Both the position numbers and the translations under genes were made by a program. Of a stretch of 64,000 nucleotides of DNA, positions 59,291 through 64,000 are shown one piece after another; the first letter of the stretch is position 1; the number at the start of each line of letters is the position of its first letter. The notes under the pieces are model-generated. The model saw only the letters and a list, made by a program, of their open reading frames with translations, was not told the DNA's origin and did not search any database. Origin of the DNA: Siphonodentalium dalli (Eukaryota; Mollusca; Scaphopoda; Gadilida; Siphonodentaliidae); NCBI GenBank assembly GCA_032622095.1, contig CP136066.1, forward strand, positions 115,343,319-115,407,318, in the 5' to 3' direction.

Positions 59291-59889
59291 ACAAGGGTAC
59301 GAGTTGGTCAGGGTGCGAAATGACTTAAATAGTTGACGGGTAATTTCGTTAAACTTTGTAAGTTTTGTTGAGCATGTATCCTATTATCTATTCCGGCAAT
59401 CATTTATCACATTTCATGTCCATGTTTGTTACGACACCCCTCATATATATGGGTATTGGTATAACTTGTTGATTTGTTTGGGGAAAAATATGAAATATGA
59501 AAGCATTTCAGCTGATATGGCTATACCATTGTTATTTGTAAACAGCAGATAAACAGGGTTATCTAAATTACACAAAATAATTTGTTGTGACAGTTCACAT
59601 TGAAGACATATGAATATGCTATTATGCGGTATCTTTGAAAAGCCGACGGAAATCCTAACAGAACTACGTCTCTAGATTTCTTTTGTTGATGTAATTCCCT
59701 CCATTCCATTGATAATGGCGCAGAGCATGTGTGAGTTCATTGCTTAGTGGCGTAACAGATCACTTCAATTTCTATAAAACTTGAAAGCCGACAGCAACGA
59801 CACTCACTGCTTCGTGGTTGGTTATATTTATATTGCCAGATAGGTGGTCAATGCCATTTTGACAATTTTCCCACGATAGCCAACACAAA

Positions 59890-60000
59890 AAATGTTAGCA
59901 AATTTGATTTTTGAGACAGTGCAAATGTTTTTGGATTAGGTGGGATTCGAACCCCGGCCCATGACGTCAATACCACACGGCCACCGAAGCAACCCCAAAA
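59890..60000 (-). ncRNA. tRNA-derived SINE-like segment
   Basis: On the minus strand it has a pol III A-box-like TGGCCGTGTGG and, 30 bases on, a B box GGTTCGAATCC (59943-59953 on the plus strand), followed by a non-tRNA tail with CACTGTCTCAAAAATCAAAT. The A-B spacing is shorter than in a tRNA and no cloverleaf forms, so it is a SINE-like sequence and not a tRNA gene. Confidence 0.5.
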
Positions 60001-60079
60001 AAGGAAGCTCAAATGGCCGCTGTATTCTGACATCGCACTTAGGACACTATATGCACATTTTAAGGTCTCTATAGTATAT

Positions 60080-60185
60080 AGTCGTACTTTGAGTCACAAG
60101 GCGCGCTCGCCGTCATGGGCCGGGGTTCGAATCCCACCCAATCCAAAAAAAATTGTACTGTCTCAAAAATCAAATTTGCTTCTAA
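60080..60185 (+). ncRNA. tRNA-derived SINE-like segment, inverted partner
   Basis: Carries the same B box GGTTCGAATCC (60124-60134) preceded by GTCATGGGCCGG and followed by the same tail ACTGTCTCAAAAATCAAATT (60159-60178) as the minus-strand copy at 59890-60000. The two form an inverted pair about 80-100 bp apart that could fold as one large hairpin. Confidence 0.5.
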
Positions 60186-60420
60186 AAATAGGCACCTGGT
60201 GTGTTGTATAGTCCCAAGCATGTTCTAAGGACCAGCTCGGCTCGGCATGTTTCGGAGGCAATAAATATAACATTGCTACTGTTTTAAACTCATTGCAATC
60301 TAGTGGACTTTGTCTTCGAGTTTTTATTAGTCAACGATATTTATTACTGATTATTCTTTCGCATGTTGTTGTTTTTATAATTACTACCAAATACTACGAT
60401 TCCCACAAACGTTTACTAAA

Positions 60421-60495
60421 CCAGACATGCACTCCATATTACTACCCCAGTCATGCATTCCATATTACTACGCCAGACATGCACTCCATATTTTG
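60421..60495 (+). repeat. 26-bp tandem repeat, three units
   Basis: CCAG(A/T)CATGCA(C/T)TCCATATTA begins at 60421, 60447 and 60473. Confidence 0.85.
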
Positions 60496-61499
60496 AAACG
60501 ATTTATTTCGTCATCTGGGAAAGCCGCATCGTCCTAGAAAATGAAAACTGAATCAGAGATCTAGAGACGTAAATCTGTTGGGATTTCCGTCGGCTTTTCA
60601 ATGAGACTGACTATTGTGTGGAATATATCTGTTATAACAAAGTGAATAGTTGAGAGCTCTGCTACATAATTGAAATTAATGTGTGGGTCATTTTGGGTCA
60701 TTAATGTCATATTGGGTCATTAATATCATATTAAAGGGACTCAACAATCATCGCCACCGTGTTGTTGTTGTTGAAACAGCTGTTCACTGCCTGTTCCTAA
60801 CGCTTCTGAAAACTGCATGCATGGTTTATCTCCCCTGATTTCTATAAATAGATTGGGGGTATTCCTATGTTTTCAGTGACAGCAAGCATGGTTTCAGGAT
60901 ATCGTTAGAAAAAGACGATATTTATTGAGCTTAAATTGGCAAAATGCGATCAAATAAGACGTTTTTGTCAGCGCGAAGATGCCGAAAATTGGAAAGAGCA
61001 GCGAATGGGGTGTCTTCCGCCATGGATTTTGGGAAGTTCACGAATGTCAGTGGATTTCCATGCAAATCTGCGGAGCAAAATTCTGAAAGTTACGGAGTTG
61101 CACATACCTGCATACTTCTCAGTCTTCTGAGTGTGACTTGATGCGGTACTATAGTATAAGAAACAGCAGGTATTTATCTGGTGGGTCCGCTTTGTAAATT
61201 ATAAAATTTTGCAATAAATATATTTTTGATAATTTTTTTCTGGATTTACATCACTTGACCTACATATTAATTTGTCAGATTTGAAATATCAATATTGAAT
61301 ATAAAATTCAAAAATAAATACACTAACATCTATACAAGTTCCAATCGGACCTGCCAGATAAATACCTGTTGTTTTCAAATATACCACATCAAGGCACACT
61401 CGGAAGTACTAGTATGTGCAACTCTAGTTCAGTCATGATCAACGTAGTGCGTATCCTTCCTTGCTGGAAGCAGCAATCTGCGAAAGCGGTCATGTTGAC

Positions 61500-61950
61500 T
61501 TAAAGAACAAATACAGAAAAGAACAAATGCAGACGAGATGATGGATCAGTCACAGGCATGCTGTTTGAGGTAAAGCTACCACCCCTCGAAGAATGAAGGA
61601 AAGAACAGTGACTGGTTCAATACCACAAAATAGTCAAGGGGTTGGTTTCAGCCCTGCCTAAAGCCTGATTATCTAGAACACGAGAAGAAAGACACAAGGG
61701 AAATACAGCCAACAAAATTTTAGGACTGTGTCAGTCAAAATCCGGTGGAGAAGGAGGTGTGTAACAACACAGAATCGTTCCAACTTCTGCGTACCAGCAG
61801 CTCACAATACGAACACTCCTTATTTGTTAAAACAACTGTGGAATTGAACTACCTGGAACAGACTTCAGTCGGTTGTTGATGTCAGTGATATTGACGGTTT
61901 TCTATCTGCTCTGCGAGGGGAACAACAGTATGGAGTGTTTTCAACAATGC
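61500..61950 (+). pseudogene. Decayed LINE ORF2 C-terminal segment
   Basis: Broken frames give RRDDGSVTGMLFEVKLPPLE (about 61535-61594), then after stops LVQYHKIVKGLVSALP (about 61611-61658), then NTESFQLLRTSSSQYEHSLF and VKTTVELNYLEQTS (about 61767-61868), then VDVSDIDGFLSALRGEQQY (61875-61931). This order (SVT.ML...LEERR...YKIV.GL...FQ...T..YE.SFF..T..WN.L......F..AL) is that of the C-terminal region of Jockey/CR1-like LINE ORF2, a clade different from the other LINEs here because it has no CCHC motif. It ends just before the piggyBac MITE. Confidence 0.65.
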
Positions 61951-61971
61951 TAACAAGGAGCTATTGCTTAA

Positions 61972-62206
61972 CCCTTTGAGTGCCAGGGGCCGATCTCATC
62001 GGCCCTAAACCTACAAAATAAGTCTGTTTAAGAATATAAGAATAAATTATTAAAATTGTAAAAAAAATTGTAAAAAAACAAAAATTGTTAGGCCAATGCA
62101 TTCTCTTATATATGCGAGGCGACCTATGGTCGACTCGCATATATAAGAGAATGCATTGGCACAGGGTATATGGGTTGATACAAAAATCGACCTGGCACTC
62201 AAAGGG
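61972..62206. mobile_element. piggyBac-type MITE with TTAA duplication and perfect 26-bp hairpin
   Basis: Ends CCCTTTGAGTGCCAGG (61972-61987) and the exact complement CCTGGCACTCAAAGGG (62191-62206) are flanked by TTAA at 61968-61971 and 62207-62210, the target of piggyBac transposases, whose elements typically start CCC. Inside, 62092-62117 pairs perfectly with 62135-62160 over 26 bp around a 17-base loop that itself contains CGACC/GGTCG. No coding capacity; 235 bp. An 18-base match to the inner arm (ATTCTCTTATATATGCGA) also lies at 19172-19189, perhaps a relic of another copy. Confidence 0.92.
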
Positions 62207-62344
62207 TTAAATATTTAAAAATTATGCTTGTTTATCATATATAATAAATTATTTTTCAATTATTTCGCTTGCTGCTTATATTTATACTCCAAAATAATTT
62301 TGGATGGCTCAAACAACAACATTATCATTGCATATATTAAGTAC

Positions 62345-62775
62345 TATATGGGAGATTAATCTAACATTTAATGGCTGATTTAAACGCTTAAGCGTAACTC
62401 CATTACGCTTAAGCATAATTGGTTTGTATTGCCTTGCAACGTTATATGTAATGGTAGGCCTACATGTATCTAACTTAGTAAGGTTTAATGTTCTGGGCGG
62501 ATGGTAAGATTACTAGCATCGTAATTGACTGCATCAATTTCAGCTTCAGGGGAGTTTTTCCAATTCTATTACGCTTTACTTTAGCGTGAATGCATTATGT
62601 GTGATCGTAAATGAATTACGCATAAGCATAATGTAATACGCTTAAGTATGGTATAATGGAAATCTAAATTACACTTAGGCATTGCGAATTAAGCTTAAAT
62701 TCATGCTTAAGCATAATGAATTACACTTAAGCGTGATTGGCAATTAAATGTGAATTTTGTCTCCCATATGTGTAC
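62345..62775. mobile_element. Candidate element with imperfect inverted ends and CGCTTAAG clusters
   Basis: AGTACTATATGGGAGATTAA with ACATTTAAT (62339-62373) pairs imperfectly with ATTAAATGTGAATTTTGTCT and CCCATATGTGTACT (62744-62775). Between them the phrase ATTACGCTTAAGCATAAT and variants occur repeatedly in both orientations (62387-62412, 62572-62600, 62615-62650, 62672-62735). The motif ACGCTTAAGCGTA is self-complementary. Target duplication not found. Confidence 0.4.
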
Positions 62776-62913
62776 TATTGTTGTTTCATACACTTTGCCC
62801 CACGTGTTTGGTTGTTTCGCACCATATATTTGGCCATTTCTCACCACATGTTTTGTCGTTTCCCACAACTGTCATGCGTTGCTTTTGAAAAAAATCCTTT
62901 GAAAAAGAACATA

Positions 62914-63124
62914 CAGTAATACCCAAAGTAATGACCCCTTAACCACACCAGGATTATGGAAAATAATTCAGGATTTAGTTGGAAATATGGCTTGTTGCTA
63001 TTCGTTGGAAAGCTCTCGTCGAGAGCTTTCCGATGAATGGCAACAAGCCATATTTCCAACTAAATCCTGAAAAATTACCCATAATTCTGCTGTGGTTAAG
63101 TGTCAATTACTTTGGGCATTACTG
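62914..63124. mobile_element. Palindromic MITE (family M1), TA duplication
   Basis: CAGTAATACCCAAAGTAATG at 62914 pairs with the right end ...TTTGGGCATTACTG (63124), flanked by TA at 62912-62913 and 63125-63126. Nearly the whole 211 bp folds on itself around AGCTCTCGTCGAGAGCT (63011-63027). Shares CTTAACCA.A.CAG.ATTATGG, TTCAGGATTTAGT and GGAAATAT with the copy at 63588. Tc1/mariner-type ends. Confidence 0.88.
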
Positions 63125-63587
63125 TATTAAGTTATCTGATAACAACGCGCCAATTGGACACATTTTTTTTTTTTTTTAAATCCCAAATTGTGACAACAAA
63201 GTTAACGTTATTTAAAAAAAAACATATCAATAGACCCAGTCTAAATAAAATTAGACCACGTTTCATTTCTTTCTTACGAGTCTGGATATCTATCAGACTG
63301 CAATATACCTTATACTAAATGATACGATTCATCCAGATTATACCGGTATGAAACTGGCCACTTGGAAGGAAACATTTATGGGGGGGGAGACAACCCCACT
63401 GTGACATTGTCGCCACCTCCCTGACAGTCTGAAGTTAAAATGAACCTGGTTCTCTATGGATGAGTGATTCACCGATAATTGTTACTTTTGGCCTCTCATA
63501 ACAAAATGCATATATACACAAGCGTATGGTAATAGCATATATGAAGACTGGAGAAAATTTCATACTAAAATAGGTTATCAGTACATA

Positions 63588-63737
63588 CAGTAATGCTCTA
63601 ATTAATCGACCTCTTAACCAAAGCAGAATTATGGGTAACATTTCAGGATTTAGTCGGAAATATATTTCCGACTAAATCCTGAAAAGTTACCCATAATTCT
63701 GCTTTGGTTAAGAGGTCGATTAATTAGAGCATTACTG
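63588..63737. mobile_element. Palindromic MITE (family M1), second copy, TA duplication
   Basis: 150 bp. CAGTAATGCTCTAATTAATC at 63588 is complementary to the right end at 63737, with TA at 63586-63587 and 63738-63739. The two halves are almost perfectly complementary (the only clear difference is ACATTTCAGG versus ACTTTTCAGG), meeting at GGAAATATATTTCC. The near-perfect arms suggest recent formation or gene-conversion-like maintenance. Outside it, 63140-63580 and 63740-64000 show nothing further. Confidence 0.92.
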
Positions 63738-64000
63738 TACATGTGTATATACCAATCACATGTATATTGAGTTTTAAAAAAAAGTTTCTGAACCCCTTCG
63801 GTTGTAAATAGAATGCACTCAGTGATTCTGACTTCAAACTTGTGCCTCCTAATTATATAGGTTGATTGAGTTGAAAGGTTAGAAAATCAGTGCCCTCTCT
63901 TGAAATTATTTCTTAAGGAATAATCTCTGTTTCATATTTTGATTACAGTTTAAAGATGGTCTATATATTCTTATTACAAGTTTTATATATTTTCCTGGGT

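Larger units (their letters stand above)
59636..60600. mobile_element. 965-bp element with about 42-bp inverted ends
   Basis: TGAAAAGCCGACGGAAATCC (59636) and a following ACGTCTCTAGAT recur inverted at 60559-60600 with only a few mismatches over 42 bp. Seven bases left of it (GTATCTT) are shared with another partial copy at 55191, so the true left limit may be slightly further out. No target duplication seen. The interior contains two inverted tRNA-like SINE segments and a 26-bp tandem. Confidence 0.55.

Noticed and set aside
60080-60185. tRNA gene
   Set aside because: The B box is good, but the A-B spacing is too short and no acceptor stem or cloverleaf can be drawn; it is better read as SINE-like.

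Overview
This window looks like gene-poor, AT-rich nuclear DNA of an animal, most likely a marine invertebrate. A mollusc or other lophotrochozoan is my guess, from the style of the repeats, and it is only an inference. No host protein gene, rRNA or true tRNA gene could be supported. What can be read is a dense, nested collection of transposable elements and tandem repeats. The long open frames are either non-LTR retrotransposon (LINE) ORF2 or accidental frames through short-period repeats.

Layout: 0-1.3 kb, a LINE reverse transcriptase on the minus strand running off the left edge. 1.3-4.4 kb, tandem repeats, a minisatellite and a dispersed repeat (family R1, copy A). 5.3-5.5 kb, a minus-strand retroposon tail. 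6.85-8.24 kb, a decayed YqaJ-type exonuclease gene on the minus strand. 8.3-11.6 kb, a dispersed repeat (family R2) containing a hAT element with an exact 8-bp target-site duplication. 11.8-14.0 kb, two nested Helitron-like elements. 16.47-17.37 kb, a second hAT element with an internal 15-bp minisatellite. 18.1-20.4 kb and 21.7-26.7 kb, long inverted repeats (the second called family R3), the latter interrupted by a palindromic MITE. 27.48-28.42 kb, a third hAT element. 29.0-30.9 kb, a second R2 copy. 32.7-34.9 kb, tandem duplications, then one LINE inserted beside another with a 15-bp target-site duplication. 35.0-40.45 kb, two R1 copies in inverted orientation around a minisatellite and a 146-164 bp satellite that shows an exact 1,113-bp higher-order period. 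40.8-44.4 kb, two LINE pieces, one of them flanked by gapless 274-bp direct repeats. 45.4-46.4 kb, a 924-bp insertion between perfect 37-bp direct repeats. 49.5-53.3 kb, the best preserved element: a LINE ORF2 of about 1,170 residues with endonuclease, reverse transcriptase and C-terminal zinc motif, broken by one apparent frameshift. 57.6-59.3 and 61.5-61.95 kb, more LINE remnants. 59.6-60.6 kb, an element with paired SINE-like sequences. 61.97-62.21 kb, a piggyBac-type MITE at TTAA. 62.9-63.74 kb, two palindromic MITEs of one family at TA.

The parts relate to each other as a history of insertions. The LINEs are mostly 5'-truncated, as expected of target-primed reverse transcription. The DNA elements are non-autonomous and show the target duplications of their superfamilies: 8 bp for hAT, TTAA for piggyBac, TA for Tc1/mariner type, none (between A and T) for Helitron. 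Two of the three hAT elements carry their own internal tandem repeats. The most interesting signals are the 274-bp direct repeats around a truncated LINE, the higher-order satellite, the nested Helitrons with an array of nuclear-receptor-like half sites, and the R1 repeat arranged as a foldback. Superfamily names come from terminal sequences and motifs read by eye; no database search was possible.
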